Assembly: GCA_965203985.1 (NCBI GenBank)
Contig: CBDBDS010000013.1
Coordinates: forward strand, 1,302,001 to 1,366,000
DNA length: 64,000 nucleotides
DNA from: Bin87 sp965203985
Lineage (GTDB): Bacteria > Chloroflexota > Dehalococcoidia > Lucifugimonadales > UBA3495
Reading direction: 5' to 3'
Below are positions 24,879 through 34,800 of the stretch, piece after piece. A model generated the notes under the pieces. That model did no database searches. It was not told the DNA's origin and saw nothing but the letters and a program-made list of their open reading frames with translations. The position numbers and the translations under genes are program-made. Position 1 is the stretch's first letter; the number at the start of each line of letters is the position of its first letter.

Positions 24879-27800
24879 CTACTTCAGCGCCGGGTATTGG
24901 CTGGCCGTGCCGAAGTCCCAGGGGTCGTCGGCATTCCCGTCGCCGTCCAGGTCCACGTTCCAGTTGGCGTAGATGCCAGCGTAGCCCACAGGCGTCTGCA
25001 ACTCCGCCGTGGTCTTGCCCTCACCGCTGGCGCCGGCGCTGCCATGGACATAGCCGGCAGTGGCCCCGGCCTGGGAAACCTCCGTGTCCCAGTAGCCGTC
25101 GGACACCGCGCCGCCGTGGTAGCCCACCAGCCCGCCCATGGCCGTGCCGCCCGTCACGTCGCCCGCCGCATAACTGGCGGTGACGGTTCCCCAGTGGCTC
25201 CCCACCAGGCCGCCCACGTAGCTGCCGCTGCTGGACACCACGCTCCGGGCGTAGCTGGCCGTGATCACGCCCACGGGAAGGTGGAAGCCCACCAGCCCGC
25301 CGGTGTTGTTGGCCTTGCCCGACACGTTGCCCGCCGCGGAACTGGCCCGTACGGCGCCCTGGTTGTAACCCACCAGTCCGCCCACGTCCCGGCCTCCCTC
25401 GGCTATGGCATGGGTACCCGATACCCCCGCCGTCGAGTGGCTGCCCGTGACCACGCCGGTCCTGGTGGTCTTCCCCACCAGTCCGCCGACCGCGTTATGC
25501 CCCGTCACCGACCCGCTCACCCGGACGCCGCCAACCTCGCCGGCGTTGCTTCCCGCCAGCCCGCCGACCCGTCCGCCGGAGCTTGCCACGCTGACGTCCT
25601 CCAGCCGGACGTTGCGCACCGCGCCTCCGCTGGCAACCTTGCTGAACAGCCCCACGTCGGAGTCGCCAGCGTCGATGAAGAGATTATTGATGACGCGCCC
25701 GTTGCCGTCGAACACCGCCGCGAAGCCGGCGCTGCCCAGGCCGATGGGCCTCCAGCCCGTCCCTTGGTTCCAGTAGTCGTCGCCGGCGTCGGCCTGCCCG
25801 CTGGCGTCGGTGTCGAAATCCAGGTCGGCGGCCAGTTTGTAGCCCCGGCAGCCGGCGGACGGACAGCCCATGCCCGAGGCGGCGTTGGGGAACGCGGCGG
25901 CGTAGCCGCTATTGCTGGCGGACCCGTTGCCGTCCAGGTCCCAGCGCAGGGCGTTGAGCTGGGCCAGGTCCGCGACCTCAATCAGCCCGTCGTCGTCACC
26001 GTCGTAGTCGGTCGGGGTGGCAGCCGGGGGCGTCACTTCAACCTCGAAGGCGTCGCTGACGTAGGAACCGCCCAACCCGTATGGGAGGCTGGTGTCCCGG
26101 GCGGTGACCGTGATGGTGGCCGTGCCCTCGGACACGCCGGTAAGCGTCAGCTTGGAGCCGTCGGAGGCGACCGATGCCGTGGCCACCGCTGTATCCCATG
26201 ACTTGGCAAAGACGACCAGGGTATCCCCTTTAACATAGCTGGTCAGGCTGGACAGGGAGATTTCCCGCGTGGCCCCCACTTCCAGGCCACTCACGTCGGC
26301 GATGGCCGGGCCGCCGTCCGCGCCGGGATTCCCCCGCGTCACCGTCAGCGTGTACACGGTCTTGCGGTCCGACCAGCCCGTTACACGGTCGACGAAATCT
26401 CTCATATGCCCAACTCGAGTTTTATACACTCCCACCTGGATCACAGTAGTTGCGTTCGGCGGCAGCAGGATCGTGTGCGGGCCGGGGCGGGCGTCTCCGA
26501 TTCTGCTGTTGCCTATGCCCAGAGCTTCGGATAACTCCTGGTCCGCTCTCGTGGTGGACCCCGCCCCCTCGTAAATTGCCAAGTCTCCCGCCACGAGTAT
26601 GGCGAATGCCTTTGTCCTTCTGATAGCCAAGTTCAGTAGATCGTCTTTCGTTATCCCCGCGTTGAAACTTCCCGCGAAAGTCAGGCGGTCCATGTCGGCG
26701 GGCACGGTCAGTCGGTAGCTGTGGACGTCGGACCGGAACTCGGGTTCCATGGTCACGCTCTGGGGGGGCGACAGGCGGTGCACGGCCGCGTCGTCGTAGC
26801 CTTCCGCAGTGGGGTCATAGGTGGCGACGATGTTGACGCGGGTCCCTGCTGCCGATTGATTGGCCGGCGTGCAGGGCGCGCGCTGGGCCTCCGGGTTCAG
26901 GCTCCCGTACTTCAGGGTGGGGTACTGGCACGAGTTGCCGAAGTCCCAGGGGTCATCGGCGTTGCCGTTGCCGTCCACGTCCACGTTCCAGTTGGCGTAG
27001 ATGCCGGCGTAGCCCGTGGGCGTCTGCAACTCGGCGGTGGTCTTGCCCACTCCATGGGCGCTGGTGGATGTTCCCGACGTGACGGTGTCCCAGTAGCTGT
27101 GCCTGGCAGTGGGGCTCGAGTACCACAAATAATCAGTGTGGGCCAGTCCGCTCAACTCAGCGGCACCCGACACTTTGCCGGTGGAATAACTGGCGGAGAC
27201 TCTGCCCAGGTTGAAACCCACCAGGCCGCCAACCTTCCACCCTTTGGCGGCGGTCACTGTTCCGGTGGCGTAGCTGGCGATTATCTTCCGGTAAGGATAG
27301 TTCAGGCCGACGAGGCCGCCGATGGCATGGCCGCTGCCCGACGGGCCGGTAGGGCGATAGTTGCCGTCAGCCTCGCCGGTGCCGGTGACGCTTCCGGTGG
27401 CGTAGCTGGCGATGATGGCGCCCTCGTTGCCGCCCACCAGGCCGCCCACGTCATCGGAAGATCCGGTCACCGTGGCAGTGGAATAACTTCCGATGATCCT
27501 GCTGGTCGAGTCGGAACCGCCGACGAGACCTCCCACCCCGTTGGAGCCGCGTATGCTTCCGGTGGTGTAGCTGTTGATGATCGTCCCTCCGTTGTGCCCG
27601 ACCAAACCGCCTACGTGGTGCCCGTCGCCGTTCATAAGCGCGTCTTCCACCCCAAGGTTGCGTATGACGGCGGCGCGACCCGTTCTGCTGAAGAGCCCGT
27701 TAAAGCTGAAACCTTCCAAGTAGAGGTGCTTGATGACATGGCCGTTGCCCTCGAAGATGGCGGTGAAACCTTCTTCCCTACTACCTTCGCCCCATGTCCC

Positions 27801-30800
27801 AATTCCGACCCAGGCTGACCACCTGCGTCCATCCCTGTACAGGTACCCGTCACTGGCGTCAGCCCGGCCGTTGCCATTTCGGTCAAAGTCCAGGTCGGTC
27901 GTCAGCTCGTAGCCGATGCAGCCCGTCTGCGGACAGCCCATGCCGGGCACCGCGCCGGCGAAGGCCGTGGAGTACAAGGCTTTAGAGGGGCCTCTTATGC
28001 CGGTGCCGCCCAGGCGGGTTCCGTCGCCGTTCGGGTCCCAGTCGATGGCTCGGAGCTGGGCCATGTTGCAAACCTCGATGAGGCCGTCATCGTCAGCGTC
28101 GTAGTCGCCGTTGGCGGGCTTTGTGCAGGGGGCATTGACCACTCGCGTGACCGCCGGGTCGTCGTTGTCGGCGATGGTCAGGGTCAGGGGCCCGGCCGTG
28201 AGGTTTGAGCCGGCGACCGCGGCGTTGAGGATGATGGTCTCGTCGTCGTCGTCAACGGCGTCGTCGATCACGGTGATCGTCGCCGAGCCGGCGGTGGCGT
28301 CCTGGGGAATGGTGACGGTTGAGGTGGACAGGACGTAGTCGTCGCTGACCGTGGCGGTTCCGCCGGTGGTTAGCGTCACGCTCACGCCGCCGGGTCCGGC
28401 CGGGCGGGACAGCCCAGCGGTCACGGTAATTGCGCCGCCACCCTCGGCCGGCACGCCGTCGGCAAACAGCATCAACCCGGCGGCGCAGGCCGCCACCGCG
28501 GTGAGCTCGCCCGGCAGGGTGTCGGTGGTGGCGGAGAGGGAGTAGTTGGCGGCCTTGAAGCTGCCGTGGTCCTGCAGGGAGTAGGTGACGCTCACGTCGT
28601 GGGTTCCCGGCGTGGCCGCCGGGAAGACCCCGCTCACCGCCAGGCCGCCGGCCCGGAAGTCCGCAAGCTCCGCCGCCAGCACTCCCGTGCCATCCGCGCG
28701 GCCGGTGTCGAAACTCGCCGTCGTGGTTCCATCCGACGCCCGGCTGACCACGGTCACCCCGCTGACGGCCGTGATGGCCCGGGGCGTGATCCGGTAGGTG
28801 GTGACGGCCGGCGCCGCCGGCAGCGCGTACTTCTCCGCGTGGGCCGTCGTTATCGCCAGCGTGCCCATGCCGATGGCGTAGTCCCCCACGTCCTCTCCCG
28901 TGGCGCGGTTGAGCGCCCCCGTCACCACGGCGGAAGCCGCGTCGCCGTCCACCAGGCCGCCCACCGTGTAGCTCAGGTCGTCGGCCTCTCCGTAAGTCCG
29001 GGTCGGCGCGCTGGGCGTGATGGTCAGCGCGGTCAGCGCGGCCGGCGCCTCCCCCGCCGTGCCGGTCACGCTGTGCCAGTCGCTCGCCAGCCAGTCCATC
29101 ACACGCAAGCCGAATTGGACGAAGCGCACGGTGCGCGCCTGCACCTCGTACTCCACTCCGTTCTCCAACCCGCTCACCGTCTGGCGCCCCGTACCCGCAG
29201 CCCCCAGCCCCGCGCCGTCCGCCGCCGTGCCGTAGGGCGCGTCCGCAGCGTACGACGTCCGGAGCCCGCTGAAGGTGGCCGGGTTCAGCCACGTCGTCTC
29301 CCCGGACTTCCGCCAGCGCAGCTGGTAGTGGTTGGGCGCCGTGGCCGCGTCATTGGCCTCCCAGTGCAGGATCAGCGACTTGTCGCCGCCGGTCAGGCGC
29401 AGCCCCTTGGGATCATCCACCGTCCCCCGCTTCAGGATCAGCCGGTAGGTCTCCGTGTTCGCACCGTCCAGGGACGTGACCTCGATGGTGACCAGGGTGT
29501 AGCCGATGATCAGGTGCCACGGCCCGCTGGCGTCCCCGCCGGAGACCTTGCCCTTGGGCGTACGGGTTTCCCCCGGCGGTGTGGGGCCCTTGACCACGAT
29601 GGACTTGACCTCCGCCGCCGTGGGCGTCACCACCACGGCCACGTACTGCCCGTCTCCCTCGGGCATTTCCGCCCGGTACTCCCTCGCCTCCGCCGACACC
29701 GCCGGCGTCAGCGTCAGGGCCGAGCCCGTGTAGCCCACGTTGTCGGCGGCGTCGGGCTGGGAGGACGTGGCCCGGTACACCGCGATGGCGCTCAGGGTGG
29801 CGTCCGAAGACAGCGCCTGCTGGGGCAGGACCGTCGCCGCAACCACCGTCACGTCGAAGGCGTCGCTGACGGTGTTGCCGTCGCTGTCCCGGGCCGTCAC
29901 CGTGACCGTTGCCGTGCCCGAATCCTCAGCCGTCAGGGTGAACCCGGTGATGCTGATGGACCCGTCCGCCGCGGTGGCTACCGCAGCAAGGATCGATACC
30001 TTGGACGTGTCGGACGACTGCACCTGGGTGATCGTCACGGCATCGCCATCGGCGTCGCTGAAGACGCCCGCCAGGGACGGCGTGCGCGTATCCTTGACGT
30101 TCAGCCCCGTGATGTCGGCGATGGCCGACGCCACCGTCGGGGCCGCCTTCACCGTTACCGTGAAGCTGTCCTTGACCGAACCGCCCTTGCCGTCAGTGGC
30201 GGTCACCGTGACCGTCGCCGTCCCCCGGGCCTTGGCCGTTACCGTGACCTTCGCATAGTCGGCGGCCACCGACACCGTCGCAACGCTCTCCGCGGATGAG
30301 GTGGCTGTTATCGTCAGGGCATCCTGGTCGGCATCGGTGAATACCCCCGACAGGGACGCCTCATGCGTTCCGCTCTCGTTCACGATGGTGGCGTCGGCGA
30401 TGGCGCTGGACACCGTGGGCGGGTTGTTGACCGGCTGCTTGGCAACCACCGTGACGTCGAAGGCGTCGCTGACGCTGTTGCCGTCCGAGTCCTGCGCCGT
30501 CACGGTGACCGTCGCGGTGCTCGCGCTCTTTCCGCTTACGGTCAGGCCGGACTGGTCAGTCGCCACCACCACGGCGGCCACCGCGTCCTTGGACGACGCG
30601 GCGGTGACGGTCAGGCTGTCCCCGTCGGCGTCGCTGAACACCCCCGACAGGGAGACCTTCCGCGTCCCGTCAACCTCCAGCCCGCTCACGTCGCTGATGG
30701 CCGACGCCACCGCCGGCGCCGCCTTCACCTTCACGGTGAACTCATCGGACACCGTGCCGCCCTTGCCGTCGGCGGCAGTCACCGTGACCGTCGTCGTCCC

Positions 30801-31448
30801 CCGGGCCTTCGCCGTCACCGTGACCTTCGAATAGTCGGCGGTCACCGACACGGTGGCAACGCTCTCCTCGGAGGAGGTGGCCGTTATGGTCAGGTCGTCC
30901 CCGTCGGCGTCGTTGAACACCCCCGACAGCGACGCCTCATGCGTCCCGCTCTCGTTCACGATGGTGGCGTCGGCGATGACGCTGGCCACCGTGGGCGCGT
31001 TGTTGGGCGCACGCGGCTCCCCCGGCACCACGCAGGTCTCCACCGTCTCAGCGCTGAACACCCGGCCCTCGCCGGCAACCTCGTAGATCGCCTTCACACC
31101 CATCCGCGCTTCCTTCCCCGGCTCCCAGTTCCCCCGGTCGGTGCGGCTGCGCAGGGTCCAGTGCTGCCATTGGCTGAACCGGTTCCCGTTGGGCAGCGTC
31201 ACGTCAACGGCATACCACGTCAACTCACCGCCGGACCAGCTGGGTATGTCCCAGGAGAACCGGATCCGGTCCTCGCTGGCGACGCACTTCAGGTTGGACA
31301 CCGGCGTGGGCTCCTCGCCCTCTTCCTGGGCCTCGGCCGGACCCGGCGGCCACAGCAGCAGCGCCAGACCGGCCGCCGTCAGCAGCAGCAACGCTACCAG
31401 CGCCCCTCCCAGAAGTCCCGTGGCCCTGGCCGGCTTCGACTGCAACAT
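24879..31448 (-). CDS. giant secreted repeat protein 2: cadherin/Ig-like, Calx-beta, MBG-like and GLUG modules (2189 aa)
   Basis: Start ATG at 31448 (after GGGAGATG) rather than the in-frame ATG at 31640, because the extra 64 residues are just the promoter module read as protein. The new start gives MLQSKPARATGLLGG, almost the same signal peptide as protein 1. Order: signal about 8-33; Ig/FN3-like to 145; two pairs of 90-residue DADGD repeats (about 153-540); cadherin-like beta-sandwich; FN3 (about 690-800); MBG/YDG-like (PSAPTRTYGEADDLSYTVGG); Calx-beta with a DDDDE run; then two GLUG blocks, each introduced by DADDDGLIEV or DGDDDGLIEV, separated by a beta-sandwich. It ends in GLUG (ASQYPALK) without the FN3 tail of its paralogues. 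Role: surface adhesion or matrix, inferred. Confidence 0.87.
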   Translation of the reverse strand: MLQSKPARATGLLGGALVALLLLTAAGLALLLWPPGPAEAQEEGEEPTPVSNLKCVASEDRIRFSWDIPSWSGGELTWYAVDVTLPNGNRFSQWQHWTLRSRTDRGNWEPGKEARMGVKAIYEVAGEGRVFSAETVETCVVPGEPRAPNNAPTVASVIADATIVNESGTHEASLSGVFNDADGDDLTITATSSEESVATVSVTADYSKVTVTAKARGTTTVTVTAADGKGGTVSDEFTVKVKAAPAVASAISDVSGLEVDGTRKVSLSGVFSDADGDSLTVTAASSKDAVAAVVVATDQSGLTVSGKSASTATVTVTAQDSDGNSVSDAFDVTVVAKQPVNNPPTVSSAIADATIVNESGTHEASLSGVFTDADQDALTITATSSAESVATVSVAADYAKVTVTAKARGTATVTVTATDGKGGSVKDSFTVTVKAAPTVASAIADITGLNVKDTRTPSLAGVFSDADGDAVTITQVQSSDTSKVSILAAVATAADGSISITGFTLTAEDSGTATVTVTARDSDGNTVSDAFDVTVVAATVLPQQALSSDATLSAIAVYRATSSQPDAADNVGYTGSALTLTPAVSAEAREYRAEMPEGDGQYVAVVVTPTAAEVKSIVVKGPTPPGETRTPKGKVSGGDASGPWHLIIGYTLVTIEVTSLDGANTETYRLILKRGTVDDPKGLRLTGGDKSLILHWEANDAATAPNHYQLRWRKSGETTWLNPATFSGLRTSYAADAPYGTAADGAGLGAAGTGRQTVSGLENGVEYEVQARTVRFVQFGLRVMDWLASDWHSVTGTAGEAPAALTALTITPSAPTRTYGEADDLSYTVGGLVDGDAASAVVTGALNRATGEDVGDYAIGMGTLAITTAHAEKYALPAAPAVTTYRITPRAITAVSGVTVVSRASDGTTTASFDTGRADGTGVLAAELADFRAGGLAVSGVFPAATPGTHDVSVTYSLQDHGSFKAANYSLSATTDTLPGELTAVAACAAGLMLFADGVPAEGGGAITVTAGLSRPAGPGGVSVTLTTGGTATVSDDYVLSTSTVTIPQDATAGSATITVIDDAVDDDDETIILNAAVAGSNLTAGPLTLTIADNDDPAVTRVVNAPCTKPANGDYDADDDGLIEVCNMAQLRAIDWDPNGDGTRLGGTGIRGPSKALYSTAFAGAVPGMGCPQTGCIGYELTTDLDFDRNGNGRADASDGYLYRDGRRWSAWVGIGTWGEGSREEGFTAIFEGNGHVIKHLYLEGFSFNGLFSRTGRAAVIRNLGVEDALMNGDGHHVGGLVGHNGGTIINSYTTGSIRGSNGVGGLVGGSDSTSRIIGSYSTATVTGSSDDVGGLVGGNEGAIIASYATGSVTGTGEADGNYRPTGPSGSGHAIGGLVGLNYPYRKIIASYATGTVTAAKGWKVGGLVGFNLGRVSASYSTGKVSGAAELSGLAHTDYLWYSSPTARHSYWDTVTSGTSTSAHGVGKTTAELQTPTGYAGIYANWNVDVDGNGNADDPWDFGNSCQYPTLKYGSLNPEAQRAPCTPANQSAAGTRVNIVATYDPTAEGYDDAAVHRLSPPQSVTMEPEFRSDVHSYRLTVPADMDRLTFAGSFNAGITKDDLLNLAIRRTKAFAILVAGDLAIYEGAGSTTRADQELSEALGIGNSRIGDARPGPHTILLPPNATTVIQVGVYKTRVGHMRDFVDRVTGWSDRKTVYTLTVTRGNPGADGGPAIADVSGLEVGATREISLSSLTSYVKGDTLVVFAKSWDTAVATASVASDGSKLTLTGVSEGTATITVTARDTSLPYGLGGSYVSDAFEVEVTPPAATPTDYDGDDDGLIEVADLAQLNALRWDLDGNGSASNSGYAAAFPNAASGMGCPSAGCRGYKLAADLDFDTDASGQADAGDDYWNQGTGWRPIGLGSAGFAAVFDGNGRVINNLFIDAGDSDVGLFSKVASGGAVRNVRLEDVSVASSGGRVGGLAGSNAGEVGGVRVSGSVTGHNAVGGLVGKTTRTGVVTGSHSTAGVSGTHAIAEGGRDVGGLVGYNQGAVRASSAAGNVSGKANNTGGLVGFHLPVGVITASYARSVVSSSGSYVGGLVGSHWGTVTASYAAGDVTGGTAMGGLVGYHGGAVSDGYWDTEVSQAGATAGYVHGSAGASGEGKTTAELQTPVGYAGIYANWNVDLDGDGNADDPWDFGTASQYPALK
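29826..31010 (-). repeat. paralogous repeat block shared with 22717-23900
   Basis: Partner of the block in giant gene 1. Both encode the tandem NPPTV...DADGD repeats just after the N-terminal domain. Confidence 0.7.
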
Positions 31449-31553
31449 CGCTTCATCTCCCGGCGTTCGGGGCCATCGCCCGTACCGCCGTACTTGGTAT
31501 GATCGTTCACCCCTGCTCCCACGGCCGCGGCAGCGCCGGGAGCAGGCGCGGAG

Positions 31554-31640
31554 ATAATACACCATCAAGCGTGTGACAAAAGTGATAACTACGTAAAAAT
31601 AGGTATCTGCTTTTGTGGGATTTCCGTGGGCGCAGTTCAT
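31554..31640 (-). promoter_or_regulatory. shared promoter module B (giant protein 2)
   Basis: On the minus strand: CCCACGGAAATCCCACAAAA box, TATCAC-TTT-TGTCAC direct repeats (31587-31573), CACGCTTGATGGTG, then TATTAT at 31559-31554. Differs from module A at few positions, one of them in the second half-repeat. Confidence 0.65.
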
Positions 31641-31767
31641 GCGCTGGGTGCGGGGCAGCGGTTCGGCAAAAGGTATGCCTGCCGGCGGCGTCGAATATGC
31701 CCGACGGGTGGCGGATGCCTCGCCCTGGCGGTGGCTCGGGCGCTGAGCCTGGCGAAACTGAGCGAAA

Positions 31768-31797
31768 GGGGGCGCCCAGCCGTAGCCGGACGCCCCC
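31768..31797 (-). terminator. hairpin after giant gene 3
   Basis: GGGGGCG and CGCCCCC pair over 7 bp with further CC/GG pairing inside, 27 bp after the stop at 31824. Same hairpin family as at 18115 and 24619. Confidence 0.45.
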
Positions 31798-31823
31798 CAT
31801 TCAGTCTGACACGCCGCGCGTGG

Positions 31824-34800
31824 TCACTGTGTAGTGCCCTGCGCAGTGGCGGACCACGCTCCCGTGCTGTCGTCGATGCGCGCGCGCACCTGCACGTCAT
31901 ACGTGGCCTCTCTGGTGAGGTTGGTGACCAACACTGACGTACCGGGGACGTCTGCCCACTCGTCCCTGCCGGGCACGGCGTATTTCAGCCACGTCGCGCT
32001 GCCGGACTCCTTGTACCGCAGATGATAAGAAGTCACGTCGTTTGACGGCGCAGTCCAGGAGACGGTGAGGGAGCAACAATATTGGGCTGTCGCCACCACG
32101 ACCCCGGTGGGTGCGCCCGGTGGCGCCACCGGCGTCCCTTCCCTTGTCCGCAACGACCATGGCCCTGCTCCTTCGGAGTTCCTGGCCCGCACGCGGACCT
32201 CGTAGGTCGTGCCGTTGGTCAGGCCGGTGATGGTATGGCTGGCCATGGGGGTGCCCCAGCGTCCGTCATCGAGTTCAGGGCTGGCGCTGACGATGTTGGT
32301 GTCCGCCCAGGACGTGCCCTTCTCCCGGTACTGCACGTCAATGCCGGCGTAATCCGAATGGTCTTCCCGGTAGTTCCAGTAGGGCGTCAGGCTTGCGTTG
32401 CCCCGCCGGGCCATGAACAGCCACGGCGCTTGCTTCGGCGCGACCACGTCGTCATCGTCTTCGATGGATACGTTCATTGAGTCGGGCGTGCCCGCCGTGA
32501 CCAGCCCTGGCAGATTGCTGCCCAGCGCCACCGTGAACGTCTCGTCGTCCTGGTCGCTGTCCTGGTTGGCTCGGATCTGGCCGACCGCTTGGAGCTGGTT
32601 TGCGTCTATGGTGATGGACGACAGCGTGGTGAAGTCTCCCGCCTCGGATGTCCCGTGCGTGAAAGTCAGCGGGATGACCATCCGGCTCGGCTGCGTAGGC
32701 GCGATTGCCAGCCTGATGTAGATTGTTTCTCCCTCCACGGGCTGATCCGGCAGGACAGCATTGATGGTCACAAAGGACACGACCTCATCGTCGTCGATGG
32801 TGATTGTTGCCGAGTTGGGCGTGCCCGCCGTGGTCAGCTGCGGCAGATTGCCGCCTAGCGCCACGGTGAACGTCTCGTCGTGGGCGTCGCTGTCATGGTT
32901 CGTCCGGATCTGGCCGACCCCGCTGGTCTGGTTCGCTTCGATGGTGATGGACGTCAGGGACGAGAAGTCCCCGGACTCCGATGTGCCGTGGGTGAGCGTC
33001 ACCGGTATGACCAGCCGGTTGGGCTGCGCGGGCGAGATGCCCAGCGTCACGCTGACCGTTTCTCCCTCCGCAACCGGGTCCGGCGTTGTCCCCTGGACCC
33101 GCACCGTTGATACGAACTCGTCGTCGTCGATGGTCACCGTGATCGAGTTGGGCGAACCCGCCGTGATCTGCGCCGGCAGATTGCTGCCCAGCGCGACCGT
33201 CAGGGTCTCGTCTTCCGCATCGGGGTCGTGTCGCGTTTGCAGCGTCCCCGTGCCGGTCGTCGCGCCCGCCGCTATTCGGATCGAACTGGGCGCGCTGTAA
33301 TCGGCCGATTGCGCCGACACTGCCGTGGTCGTGATAGGGATGGTGACGTCCTGGGACTGCGCTTCAGGGATGGTGACCGTGATCTGCGCGTCCGCGCCCT
33401 CGGCCACCGGGTTGGGCGCTACGGCGATATGGGCGCCGGGAGACCTGACTCGCACCCCGACGGCGTAGGTCTGGGTGACCAGCCCGTCCTGGGACGTCAC
33501 TACCATAGTGACCGTGGTCGTGGTGCCTTGGGCCACCGCGATGGCGGCGCTGGCTGTTCCGCTGGTTGTCGCCGTCCCTTGCACCGTGACCGTGGCGCCG
33601 GAGTCGCTCACCGTGGGCGTCACCTTGACGTGGGTGACCTCCTTGGGGAGGAGATTCGTCTCGTATGACGTGGTGCCCGAGGCGAAGGCCGGCGTCAGGG
33701 TGGCTGCGCCGCTGAAGGCTGAGCCGTCGGTGCTGGTTGTGACGGACAGCGCGCTCAGCGTCGCGTCATTGGCCAGGACCTGCACTGAGATGGTGTAGGT
33801 TCTCGTGGTCCTGCCGTCCTCGGCGGTCACGGTCACCGAGACCGTCGTCGTAGCGCCCGCCGTTACCGGGACGGCGGCGCTGGCCGCTCCGCTGGCCGTG
33901 GCCTGGCCTTGCACCGTTACCGAGGCGTTGGGGTCCCGGGTTGTGGGGGTGACCTTGACGTGGGTCACGCCGGTGAGTTGCGCCATCGTGTATCCCGCCG
34001 TGCCCACCGCAAAGTCGGGCGAGAGGGTCCCCGCGCTGAAGGCGGAACCGTCCGTGCTGGTTTGCACTGCGAGCCCGCTGAGCCTCGTGTCGGTGGAAAG
34101 AGAGCGTTGCGGCAGGTAGCGGGCCAGGGCAAACTCGTCGCCGGACTGACCGGCCAGGAGGATGAAGCCGTCGTCGTCGAGCACCATGGCGTGGGCCCGG
34201 TCGTCGGTGGCGGCGAAATCGGTGGTGACCTTGCCGCCGACGCCGAATCCGGTGTCGAGGGTCCCGTCGGCGTTATAGCGGACCAGGGCGAAGTCGTGGT
34301 CGGCGCCGTTGTCGGAGTAGCCCGCCACGACGATCTTGCCGTTGCCGTCAATCGCCATCGCGGTGACCACGTCGTCGCCGCTGCCGATGGCGGTGATCAC
34401 CTTGCCGTCGGTGCCGAAACCCGTGTCCGGCGTTCCGTTGGCGTTGTAGCGGACCACCGCGAAGTCCTTGTTGGTATTGGAACTGTTGCTGGCGTAGCCG
34501 GCCACGACGAACTTGCCGTTGCCGTCAACGGCCACCGCCTTGGCCTCGTCATGGCCTCCGTTGAAGTCAAGGGTGACCTTGCCGTCGGTGTCGAAATCTT
34601 CGTTCAGTTCCCCGTCGCTGGAGTAGTACGCCACCGCGAAGTCCTTGTGGTCGTCAGCCAACGAGGTATTAATGGTTTGGGTGCTTGTTGTGTCCAAGGG
34701 CGTGCCGGCGTCGTTGGTGGCGTAGCCCGCCGCCACCAACCCGCCGCCACTGACCATGGCGATAGCCTGGGCCGAGTCATCGAGGGAATTGAAATCGGTG

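Noticed and set aside
31449..31640. Extending giant protein 2 to the ATG at 31640
   Set aside because: The added 64 residues are the promoter module in translation; the ATG at 31448 has a ribosome site and matches the signal peptide of giant protein 1.
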